NCBI GenBank assembly: GCA_964512985.1
Contig: CAZELI010000033.1
Coordinates: forward strand, 1 to 21,945
Direction: 5' to 3'
Origin: CAYPGT01 sp964512985
Lineage (GTDB): Bacteria > Cyanobacteriota > Vampirovibrionia > LMEP-6097
Length of the DNA: 21,945 nt
Shown: piece after piece, positions 1-6,558 of the stretch
Numbering within the stretch: position 1 is the first letter of the stretch
How the letters are laid out: each line of letters begins with the position of its first letter
Position numbers and translations under genes: made by a program
Notes under the pieces: model-generated
The model's database searches: none
The model's input: the letters and a program-made list of their open reading frames with translations, nothing else
What the model was told of the DNA's origin: nothing

Positions 1-10
1 CTCATTATTG

Positions 11-16
11 TAGAAT
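11..16 (+). promoter_or_regulatory. -10 box of the Tat-signal protein gene
   Basis: TAGAAT ends 8 nt before the ATG at 25, and no Shine-Dalgarno lies between. Transcription would begin within a base or two of the start codon, so this looks like a leaderless gene. The -35 region falls mostly outside the window and cannot be judged. Confidence 0.4.
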
Positions 17-24
17 AGAGCATT

Positions 25-1053
25 ATGATTCGTATACAGGTACCGTCTAATGATCCAGTATCTAGGAGAGACTTCTTAAAAACAGCAATGATTTCAGGTT
101 TTGGACTAGGAACTTTAACTACTGGCACTAGTTGTACTTCGGAGTATCATGCTCCACTTACTTCTTATTCGAGTAACAAGACTATTAATAGTACATATCG
201 TTGGTTTATGGACAAAGAAGCCGATCTTGCAAAAAAAATATTTCCTGATTTACCTTTCCCCTTAGAAAGTTGGTTCAATTATTATCGTGTTGGACTTGAT
301 AACCGTTACAGTGGAGGTCAGCCCTTAGATCGAGTACAATCTGAAATACAGGCAGAGGCACCTGAAGTTGAAATCGCTGAAAAGAAAAAATTACTTGATC
401 TTGATCCAATAACGGACATTTTGCCAATTTTTGATAGGACTCATTTTTCAAAATATTATGCAGAGGCAATCAATTATAGAAAAGGTAAAATTAATTCTTT
501 AGTTTCTTTCCTAAAAGATGAAGGAGATTCTTTTAGATTTAATAAGCTTTTTAAGGATGCTACTGAACCAGAACGATTTAAATCAAGACGATTTAAAAAA
601 GCAGAATTTTTTGATGACGATGAATTAATGAGATTGTGGACATATATAAGAATACGTTCTGAGCATAATACTGCCACTAATAAATCTTCTCCAATAGAAA
701 GTTCTCATTTAGATAAAGAAAGCTTGAGAACAAGAATGCTCGTGTTTTTATGCCCTAATATGACATTGGAGGATATAAGAAAAACTATAAATGAGTACGA
801 TAATCAGCAACTACAAGAACTAAAAAAAATGGCAGAACGGGATGAGATTAGGGCTCGATATGCGAAGTCGTCGGATGCGAAGTCGCCAGATGCGGAGTCG
901 CCAGATTCAAAGTCGCCAGATTCAAAGCCACCAGATTCAAAATCGCCAGACTCAAAGTCGCCAAACTCAAAGTCTCTGATTGAAAATCACCGCCCCCTGA
1001 TTCGAGGTCACCGCATTCGAAGCCCTCGGATTATGAGTCATAGCAAAGATTAA
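25..1053 (+). CDS. Tat-exported protein of unknown function with degenerate SPDSK repeats
   Basis: A 342-residue protein. Residues 13-19 read SRRDFLK, a textbook twin-arginine motif, followed by a hydrophobic stretch (about 20-33) and Cys37, so it is probably folded in the cytoplasm and exported by Tat. The residue three before the cysteine is Gly, so a lipobox is doubtful. The middle (about 50-280) is charged and helix-rich with no family I recognise. The C-terminus holds about seven copies of SPDSK-like pentapeptides encoded by a 15-bp repeat. The tail is then abruptly basic (RPLIRGHRIRSPRIMSHSKD), because the DNA repeat loses one base at unit 8 and is read in another frame. The export signal is clear, the function unknown. 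Confidence 0.75.
   Translation: MIRIQVPSNDPVSRRDFLKTAMISGFGLGTLTTGTSCTSEYHAPLTSYSSNKTINSTYRWFMDKEADLAKKIFPDLPFPLESWFNYYRVGLDNRYSGGQPLDRVQSEIQAEAPEVEIAEKKKLLDLDPITDILPIFDRTHFSKYYAEAINYRKGKINSLVSFLKDEGDSFRFNKLFKDATEPERFKSRRFKKAEFFDDDELMRLWTYIRIRSEHNTATNKSSPIESSHLDKESLRTRMLVFLCPNMTLEDIRKTINEYDNQQLQELKKMAERDEIRARYAKSSDAKSPDAESPDSKSPDSKPPDSKSPDSKSPNSKSLIENHRPLIRGHRIRSPRIMSHSKD
860..1043 (+). repeat. 15-bp tandem repeat array inside the coding region
   Basis: Unit close to gattcaaagtcgcca, encoding DSKSP. Recognisable units run from about 860: gatgcg variants to 903, gattca variants 904-948, then gactca (949) and aactca (964). The unit at 964-977 has 14 bases instead of 15. Degraded units (starting 978, 999, 1015 and 1029) continue in a different reading frame to about 1043. 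Repeat slippage is the likely cause. Confidence 0.75.
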
Positions 1054-1094
1054 ACAAGTGAAACGTCTGGACCAAGTCAACTCCTAATACATTC

Positions 1095-1916
1095 TCAGGG
1101 AGTGGGTTGTAGAAAGGTTTGACTGGATTTTTTATTACTAATTGTTGGTTTATTATTGCGTGATCCGAATCTAAAGTCACGTAGCTCAAGTTCTAATTTT
1201 TCGAACGCAGCTTTCCTAGCCTCGGGAGTCTTATATTTTTCCGTTATTTGCCAAGGTATGTAATCCTCTATACCACCTTCTTTTGGAATGTCTAGGCTTC
1301 CCAACGTAGGATATAGCTTTTTATTTTCAGGTTCCTTCAATAAATCTATGAGATCGTCACGATCCTTACCCTGACACCAGCGAAGCGCGTCTTGCAAGGA
1401 TTTGTATACCTTTATCTCATCAATTTTACTTGTAAATCTTGCACCATATTCTCCGTTGCCAGCAATTTCTTTGCCGATGCCTACTGCATCAAGAAACGGA
1501 TTACCATTGGCCCAAGACCAGAGACGATGATTCTCACCTGGCCCTGATGCCGTCATTTTTTTAACAGTTCTTATTAGCTCTCCAGTTAAATCTTCTACAC
1601 TTCTCCAAGTATCCTCCCCAAGTTGTTGTACTGTCTTTGGTCTTCCTAAATCATCACGATTAAGGGGGCTATAGAAGGCAGCAGGAATTAGGCCTAAGGC
1701 AATAGCAACAACAGTCAACAATCTCCAAGGTCTTTCTTTTCTAACAAACTCTTCTGGTTCTGTAAATGTAGATTCTGAGTTTGCAAGCTTTTCACCTACA
1801 AATTCTGATTGTTTAGGCTTTGCTGGTTGTGTTGGTGTAGGTTCTATCTTAGCTGGTACTGATGCAGACGTTTCTGCTGGTGACGAAGATGTTGTTATTT
1901 TTGGAATTCCACCCAT
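1095..1916 (-). CDS. single-pass membrane protein of unknown function
   Basis: About 273 residues from the ATG at 1916 (MGGIPKITT). The frame stays open to a TTG at 1943, but that extension runs into DNA that looks like a pirin gene fragment, so the ATG is preferred. The first 60 residues are rich in Ser, Thr, Pro and Glu and look disordered. One hydrophobic segment follows (PWRLLTVVAIALGLIPAAFY), then a charged domain of about 180 residues with several Trp residues. This suggests a short unstructured cytoplasmic part, one membrane anchor and an exposed C-terminal domain, although orientation is a guess. TACAAT at 1926-1931 (minus) ends 9 nt before the start. I recognise no family. Confidence 0.6.
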   Translation of the reverse strand: MGGIPKITTSSSPAETSASVPAKIEPTPTQPAKPKQSEFVGEKLANSESTFTEPEEFVRKERPWRLLTVVAIALGLIPAAFYSPLNRDDLGRPKTVQQLGEDTWRSVEDLTGELIRTVKKMTASGPGENHRLWSWANGNPFLDAVGIGKEIAGNGEYGARFTSKIDEIKVYKSLQDALRWCQGKDRDDLIDLLKEPENKKLYPTLGSLDIPKEGGIEDYIPWQITEKYKTPEARKAAFEKLELELRDFRFGSRNNKPTISNKKSSQTFLQPTP

Positions 1917-1934
1917 ATCGATATTATTGTAACA

Positions 1935-2016
1935 TCTAACCAACCGTGATTAGCATAACCACGTTCAAAAGAGCTGTAAATAATCTCTTGTGGCTTTGCG
2001 GCTTGGGAGAATTATA
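1935..2016 (-). pseudogene. 5' fragment of a second pirin gene with its promoter
   Basis: The minus strand here aligns with the promoter and first codons of the intact pirin gene at 4203-4285. Shared parts are TATAAT (2011-2016), the CCCAA spacer block, and a stretch encoding ERGYANHGWLD in which 20 bases are identical (GAACGTGGTTATGCTAATCA). The start-codon position is GCC instead of ATG. The similarity stops after GWLD, where the reading frame runs into the 5' end of the neighbouring membrane-protein gene. HGWLD is the usual pirin spelling, while the intact gene has HDWLE, so this may be a relic of a paralogue rather than a recent copy. Confidence 0.55.
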
Positions 2017-2050
2017 TATATTTGCTGATGGGGAAATCAATTTTACTATA

Positions 2051-2127
2051 GAATAAGTACACAATTATGCATCAAGATTACGTACTTATTTAGTCTATTA
2101 TTAGATGCAAATAAGTATATAATTATG
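2051..2127 (+). promoter_or_regulatory. operator-like repeats upstream of the ATPase gene
   Basis: The 18-base motif AATAAGTACACAATTATG (2052-2069) recurs as AATAAGTATATAATTATG (2110-2127), with 16 of 18 bases the same. Between them TACTTATTT (2083-2091) is the inverted form. The motif copies can therefore pair both ways, and they sit just upstream of the gene's -10 box. This looks like a binding site for a repressor, possibly an autoregulator. Confidence 0.5.
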
Positions 2128-2128
2128 G

Positions 2129-2134
2129 TATAAT
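2129..2134 (+). promoter_or_regulatory. -10 box of the ATPase gene
   Basis: TATAAT ends 7 nt before the GTG at 2142, which predicts a leaderless transcript. A second TATAAT at 2118-2123 overlaps the operator-like repeat. No good -35 hexamer is visible. Confidence 0.5.
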
Positions 2135-2141
2135 AAAAATT

Positions 2142-3563
2142 GTGATTTTTGGACGAGAAGAAGAGCTTCAAATTTTAAACAAGCATTATCAAATGCGGAA
2201 TGGTCAGCTTGTGATAGTTTATGGCAGAAGACGTATTGGCAAAAGTTTTTTAATCAAGGAATTCAGTAAGAGTAAATTTAATCTACATTTTGAAGGTTTA
2301 GAGGGTGAAGCTTCGCGAATGCAAATTACCAACTTTATTAAACAGCTACAAGTACAAAGACCAACAGATCATTTACTAACTAAAATTAATTTCGACAACT
2401 GGAATGATGTTTTTTATTATTTAACTCAAGAAATCATAGACAAGCATATGTCTAAAGCAGGTAAGTTAGTTTTATTTTTTGACGAGCTTCAATGGATGGC
2501 AGCAGGCCGTTCAAGATTAATAAGTTTAATTAAATATTTTTGGGATAATCACTGGAAAGATAAAGGTGTAATGCTTATACTTTGCGGTTCTTTAGCATCT
2601 TTCATGGTTGACAAAGTTATTAACTCTAAAGCCTTATATGGCAGATGTACTCTAGAAATGCATATCCGGGGACTTCCACCCAATGATGCAGCAAAATTTT
2701 TTAGAGGAAAACGTAGCAAACATGAAATACTGAAATATCTAATGATATTTGGCACAGTGCCAAAGTACCTTGAATTAATCAATGTGAATAATTCATTTAG
2801 ACAAAATTTAAATGCACTTTGTTTTTCAGAAAGTGGATACTTGTTTGCCGAGATTCATAAAGTTTTTTATAAACAATTTAGGGAAGCTGATACTTACTTA
2901 CAAATAGTCAAATCATGTAAAGATCAAGCAGTCACTCTAAAAGCTATTGCTAATAAACTTAAACAGGAATCCAATGGAGGTTTAAAAAGATATATCAACA
3001 ATTTATGCAACGCAGATATCTTACAAGAATATTCTTCTTTTGGAATTAAAACTAACAGTAAGGATAAAAGATATAAAGTTACTGATGAATTTATTTTATT
3101 CTACTATAAATATATTGCTCCTAATCTAACTGTCATTAAACAGTCTCGATCCAAGAGACTGTTTGAGGAGCTTTGCGAAAATCACTGGCAGCCATGGCTA
3201 GGACTTGCTTTCGAGAGATTCTGTATTAAAAATGCTGGTTATATTTCTGAACGTTTAGGCTTCGCTGATGACGTGACCGATCTTGGACCATTGATTATCA
3301 AAGGGAAAGAAGGATTTCAAATAGATTATTTATTTAAAAAATCTGATTCTACAATTGTCTTGTGCGAAATTAAATATCATGACAGTACAATTGGTACCGA
3401 AATAATTCCAGAAATTGAAAGAAAATTACAATTGCTTAAAAAATATTCTAAATTTACTATAGAGAAAGTTTTGATCACTGTTAACGGTATAACAGAGCCT
3501 CTTAAACAGTCAGAATATTTTCATCAAGTCCTAGATATTAATGACCTACTCGTTTTACCCTGA
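2142..3563 (+). CDS. AAA-type ATPase with C-terminal PD-(D/E)XK-like (DUF234) domain
   Basis: A 473-residue protein of the ATPase_2/DUF234 kind seen in archaea and many bacteria. Walker A is GRRRIGKS (28-35) and Walker B LVLFFDELQW (109-118), with a sensor-like LILCGS at 145-150. A winged-helix-like middle follows. The C-terminal part keeps a nuclease-type signature: E358 (GLAFERF), D395 (QIDYLF) and E409-x-K411 (LCEIKY). The family's role is not firmly known, and suggestions include DNA-directed or defence-type functions. The GTG start fits the -10 box 7 nt upstream, and no Shine-Dalgarno is seen. The gene stands alone behind operator-like repeats and converges on the pirin gene with a 9-bp 3' overlap. 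Confidence 0.8.
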   Translation: MIFGREEELQILNKHYQMRNGQLVIVYGRRRIGKSFLIKEFSKSKFNLHFEGLEGEASRMQITNFIKQLQVQRPTDHLLTKINFDNWNDVFYYLTQEIIDKHMSKAGKLVLFFDELQWMAAGRSRLISLIKYFWDNHWKDKGVMLILCGSLASFMVDKVINSKALYGRCTLEMHIRGLPPNDAAKFFRGKRSKHEILKYLMIFGTVPKYLELINVNNSFRQNLNALCFSESGYLFAEIHKVFYKQFREADTYLQIVKSCKDQAVTLKAIANKLKQESNGGLKRYINNLCNADILQEYSSFGIKTNSKDKRYKVTDEFILFYYKYIAPNLTVIKQSRSKRLFEELCENHWQPWLGLAFERFCIKNAGYISERLGFADDVTDLGPLIIKGKEGFQIDYLFKKSDSTIVLCEIKYHDSTIGTEIIPEIERKLQLLKKYSKFTIEKVLITVNGITEPLKQSEYFHQVLDINDLLVLP

Positions 3564-4271
3564 AACCATATCAAACAACAAAACCTCAGCATCCTTACCC
3601 TTACTAAGTTTAATTATAGATCCTTCACAAGCCGCTCCATCACCTGGATTCAACTGTATACTATTGAGCATTAAACTACCTCTTGCTACTTGCAGCCATG
3701 CTTTTCTGCCAGCTTGAAGTTCATGTTCGATACTCTCATTGCCATCAATTAAAGCTGCATAAATATCTACATCTTGATTAATAGAGATAGAATCTTGCCG
3801 TGCATTCTTCGACACAAGTAATTTCAAACGACCACGCTTCTCAGTATCAGAGAAATATTTTTGTTCATAGCCAGGAGTTATACCCTTCTCTCCTGGAAGG
3901 AACCATATTTGTAAAAGATGCACAGGCTCGTCACTGGACGGGTTATATTCACTATGAGTAATCCCAGTACCTGCGCTCATTCTCTGAATATCACCAGGTT
4001 TAATTATAGAACCATTCCCCATACTATCCTTATGCTCCAGACTACCTTCAAGAATATAAGTAACTATTTCCATATCACGATGTGGATGCGTACCAAAGCC
4101 CGTCCCTGCTTGCACTATATCTTCATTAATCACACGCAAACTCTCAAAGCCCATATGATTAGGATCATAGTATTCTGCAAAAGAAAAACTAAAGCGGCTC
4201 TCTAACCAATCATGATTAGCATAACCACGTTCAGAAGCAGATCTAACTTGAAAGGAGCCTGTTGATTGCAT
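3555..4271 (-). CDS. pirin family protein
   Basis: A 238-residue bicupin of the pirin/YhhW family, cytoplasmic proteins that bind one metal ion; some members oxidise quercetin and others act as redox-linked regulators. The opening ERGYANHDWLESRFSFSFAEYYDP is typical. The metal ligands are all present: H62 and H64 in THPHRDMEIVTYILEG, H106 and E108 in GITHSEYNP. The length is normal for the family. The ATG at 4271 is preceded by TATAAT (minus, 4280-4285) at 8 nt and no Shine-Dalgarno, so the gene is probably leaderless. Its upstream side abuts a 126-bp hairpin element that separates it from fabH. The substrate cannot be told from sequence. Confidence 0.9.
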   Translation of the reverse strand: MQSTGSFQVRSASERGYANHDWLESRFSFSFAEYYDPNHMGFESLRVINEDIVQAGTGFGTHPHRDMEIVTYILEGSLEHKDSMGNGSIIKPGDIQRMSAGTGITHSEYNPSSDEPVHLLQIWFLPGEKGITPGYEQKYFSDTEKRGRLKLLVSKNARQDSISINQDVDIYAALIDGNESIEHELQAGRKAWLQVARGSLMLNSIQLNPGDGAACEGSIIKLSKGKDAEVLLFDMVSG

Positions 4272-4279
4272 TTGGGATA

Positions 4280-4285
4280 ATTATA
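4280..4285 (-). promoter_or_regulatory. -10 box of the pirin gene
   Basis: TATAAT on the minus strand, 8 nt before the ATG. The same box and spacing are kept in the pirin fragment at 2003-2016, which supports its use as a promoter. Confidence 0.5.
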
Positions 4286-4286
4286 C

Positions 4287-4412
4287 TAAACTTGCTTTGA
4301 AATTGCCCAGAACGAGGCGTGCGAGCTTCGAGGACGCGGAGTTTATTGGATATAAATGAGCAGTCCGAGAAGCTCGCACAACAAAGTTATGGGCGATTTC
4401 GGAGCAAGTTTA
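4287..4412. repeat. 126-bp nested inverted repeat between fabH and the pirin gene
   Basis: Three nested pairs of arms: TAAACTTGCT (4287-4296) with AGCAAGTTTA (4403-4412); GAAATTGCCCA (4299-4309) with TGGGCGATTTC (4390-4400, one G-T wobble); and GTGCGAGCTTC (4319-4329) with GAAGCTCGCAC (4369-4379). It touches the fabH stop codon at 4413 and ends next to the pirin -10 box. It could stop fabH transcription, but there is no U-run, and its size suggests a mobile palindromic element. Confidence 0.7.
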
Positions 4413-5435
4413 CTAAAACTCTACCACCACAGCACCCCAGGTAAGCCCACCACCAAAGCCTACCAGAGCTAATTTAAGCTTTTTAGAAGAACTAGGTTTG
4501 ATCAAACCTAATTCTAGAGCCTCATCCATAGCAATAGGAATACTTGCAGCGCTGGTATTACCATAGCGTTCCATATTACAAATAAATTTCTCCATAGGTA
4601 TTTTAAAGCGCTTTGCAGCACCTTGGATAATTCGCATATTTGCTTGATGGGGAATGAAGTAGTCTATATCACTAGGTTCTAGACTTGCTTGCTTGCAAGC
4701 TGCTTCAAGTGCCTCAGGAACTGCTTTCACCGCAAATTCATAGACGGTCTTACCATCCATATAAACCATTTGTGGTTTAGCAGTGATATCAGCAGCAGCT
4801 ACGGGATATTTATTAGAGACTATCGGCACAGATAAAGAACAAACTTCTTCACCACGCGACTTAATATAGAAAGGATTAAAGCCATCATCTTCAGCAGATG
4901 TCGCAGTTAGTAAACAAGCTCCCGCCCCATCACCAAAAATTATCGCCGAACTTCTATCTGACCAGTCTACAAATTTAGACATTAAATCTACGCCGACAAC
5001 TAAGACGTTTTTAAACTGTCCTGCGCGTATGTAGTTATAAGCTGTATTCAGCGCAAAAATAAACCCAGTACAAGCAGCCGACATATCAAACGCCACTGCA
5101 TTAACAGCACCGATGTCTCTTTGGATCAAGCATGAAGTAGCAGGAAATAAATTATCCCCAGTAGCAGTCGCGCAAATAATTAGATCTATATCTGTGGCAC
5201 GAATATCAGTGGAGAAATATTTCTTAGCACTAGCTAGCGCGTTCCTTGCAGCTTCAGCTCCAAGAGAAGTAGCAGTCTCGCCCGCATCAGGATCAGCAAT
5301 GCGGCGTTCCTTGATACCAGTCCGCTGAGTAATCCACTCATCAGTAGTATCGAACAATTTCTCTAAATCAAAATTAGTGACTACTCGCTTCGGCAGGGCC
5401 CGTCCCCAACCTACAATCTTGGCTCCGTGTTGCAT
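4413..5435 (-). CDS. fabH: beta-ketoacyl-ACP synthase III (FabH)
   Basis: Starts type II fatty acid synthesis by condensing acetyl-CoA with malonyl-ACP. The catalytic triad is visible: Cys in DMSAACTGF (122), His in IPHQANMRI (263) and Asn in YGNTSAAS (293), counting from the chosen start. The 340-residue length and the opening GAKIVGWGRALP are normal for the family. The ATG at 5435 is preferred because AAGGG lies 9 nt upstream; an in-frame ATG at 5444 would overlap that site. A promoter (CTGACA, 18 nt, TATAAT) lies at 5463-5492 on this strand and is overlapped by a dyad. Other fab genes are not adjacent, although a fabG-like gene lies 8 kb away. Confidence 0.93.
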   Translation of the reverse strand: MQHGAKIVGWGRALPKRVVTNFDLEKLFDTTDEWITQRTGIKERRIADPDAGETATSLGAEAARNALASAKKYFSTDIRATDIDLIICATATGDNLFPATSCLIQRDIGAVNAVAFDMSAACTGFIFALNTAYNYIRAGQFKNVLVVGVDLMSKFVDWSDRSSAIIFGDGAGACLLTATSAEDDGFNPFYIKSRGEEVCSLSVPIVSNKYPVAAADITAKPQMVYMDGKTVYEFAVKAVPEALEAACKQASLEPSDIDYFIPHQANMRIIQGAAKRFKIPMEKFICNMERYGNTSAASIPIAMDEALELGLIKPSSSKKLKLALVGFGGGLTWGAVVVEF

Positions 5436-5462
5436 AATTAGCATCCCTTCGGGATACTTTCA

Positions 5463-5492
5463 ATTATACCCTTAAACTGACATCAGTGTCAG
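5463..5492 (-). promoter_or_regulatory. fabH promoter
   Basis: On the minus strand CTGACA (5487-5492, five of six consensus bases) and TATAAT (5463-5468) are separated by 18 nt. This is one of the few complete -35/-10 pairs in the window. The transcript would have a leader of about 20 nt containing the AAGGG ribosome-binding site. Confidence 0.5.
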
Positions 5493-5495
5493 TTT
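5474..5495. promoter_or_regulatory. candidate operator dyad over the fabH -35 region
   Basis: Perfect 9-bp arms AAACTGACA and TGTCAGTTT surround a 4-base centre. The dyad covers the -35 hexamer and much of the spacer of the fabH promoter, where a repressor would block polymerase. The sequence does not match the FapR operator consensus I know, so the regulator is unidentified. Confidence 0.45.
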
Positions 5496-5496
5496 T

Positions 5497-5539
5497 AAAA
5501 AGTGTCCTATTTAGGCCGGGGGCAAACTGGACACTTTTT
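5497..5539. repeat. 11-bp inverted repeat between divergent fabH and sigma factor genes
   Basis: AAAAAGTGTCC (5497-5507) pairs with GGACACTTTTT (5529-5539) around a 21-base GC-rich loop. It resembles a bidirectional terminator, but it lies between divergent promoters where none is expected. Leftover ends of an insertion sequence are an alternative. Confidence 0.5.
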
Positions 5540-5584
5540 TATTATTCTCCAATGCCTATCTTGCTATATATAAAATTAAATCCC

Positions 5585-5593
5585 TGTTATACT
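5585..5593 (+). promoter_or_regulatory. extended -10 promoter of the sigma factor operon
   Basis: TGTTATACT is an extended -10 (TGn plus TATACT). No good -35 is seen at the right distance, which fits an extended -10 promoter. The leader would be about 45 nt to the start at 5645. Confidence 0.45.
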
Positions 5594-5644
5594 TTAAAAC
5601 GAGAGCCTTAACCTTTAAGGATGGGTTTCTTTTGTGAGAAAATG

Positions 5645-6553
5645 ATGAGTACAGACGATAATTTAACTAAACATGAAACAGCCCAGAAGCTTCATAAACT
5701 TCTCGCTAAATACAAAAAAACTCAAGATAAAAAAATCCGTGATCAAATTGTCGAGCAAAATTTTAATTTAGTAAAAAAAATCGCCCATGGTTTAGCACGA
5801 AGAAGTACCGACCCTGTAGATGATTTAGTGCAAATAGGTTCTATCGGTCTAATTAAAGCAATAGATTATTTCAATCCAGAAGCAGGAGCGAAGTTTACTA
5901 CTTATGCGACGCATTTAATTACTGGTGAAATTAGGCACTACCTTAGGGACAAAACCTCTATGATCCGCGCGCCGCGCGAGTTACAAGAATTGAGTTTTAG
6001 AATTAATAAGATAGTTCATAAGCTAAGAACAGAATTCGGTAGAGACCCTACTGACCTAGAGATCGCAGAAGTATTACAAGACGTAAAACAAAACAAAATT
6101 CAAGAAGCTTATGAAGTAGATAGAAGACGTACTCTAGTCTCTCTTGATCAAACCCTCACATCTGGCTCATCTTCAGCAGATAACGACACTTACCTAATAG
6201 ACACTCTAATGGATATCAAAGAGCATAAGCGTTCTGATACCCGCGAAGAATTCTTTATGGTACAAGAGTTAATCAAGCAACTCAAGAAGCCGCTTGCAGA
6301 AATCATCGATATGATTTATTTTCAGGATATCCCTCAAGCAGAAGTTGCTGATATATTAGAGATCTCCCAAATGCAAGTCTCTCGTAGATTGAAGAAAGCA
6401 ACAGCTGCACTTCAGGAATTAATGAACGGCAACGGTACAGCGGTAGTCTATAGTAATAACAGAGAATCAGAGAAAACTACCAAAGGTAAGAGAGTCTCCA
6501 GATCCAGCCTAGGAGCTAAGCTCCAAGCTCAACAGCAAGTGAATAATCCATAA
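5645..6553 (+). CDS. RNA polymerase sigma factor, SigB/SigF (group 3) type
   Basis: A sigma-70 family factor of about 302 residues without region 1. Region 2 includes the core-binding part DPVDDLVQIGSIGLIKAI and the -10 recognition part RHYLRDKTSMIRAP. Region 3 follows (FRINKIVHKLRTEFGRDPTDLEIAEVL), then region 4 with a helix-turn-helix (QAEVADILEISQMQVSRRLKKA). A Ser/Lys-rich tail of about 40 residues is extra. Group 3 factors usually direct stress, motility or developmental genes. The frame opens at an ATG at 5621, but AAGG touches that codon with no spacing; the ATG at 5645 has GAG 6 nt upstream and is preferred (5642 is also possible). It heads a run of four closely packed genes. No anti-sigma gene is recognised nearby. 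Confidence 0.88.
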   Translation: MSTDDNLTKHETAQKLHKLLAKYKKTQDKKIRDQIVEQNFNLVKKIAHGLARRSTDPVDDLVQIGSIGLIKAIDYFNPEAGAKFTTYATHLITGEIRHYLRDKTSMIRAPRELQELSFRINKIVHKLRTEFGRDPTDLEIAEVLQDVKQNKIQEAYEVDRRRTLVSLDQTLTSGSSSADNDTYLIDTLMDIKEHKRSDTREEFFMVQELIKQLKKPLAEIIDMIYFQDIPQAEVADILEISQMQVSRRLKKATAALQELMNGNGTAVVYSNNRESEKTTKGKRVSRSSLGAKLQAQQQVNNP

Positions 6554-6558
6554 CTAAT

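Noticed and set aside
860..1043. Minisatellite replication origin or iteron array
   Set aside because: The repeats are in frame with a coding region for most of their length and encode a regular SPDSK pattern, with no replication gene nearby.
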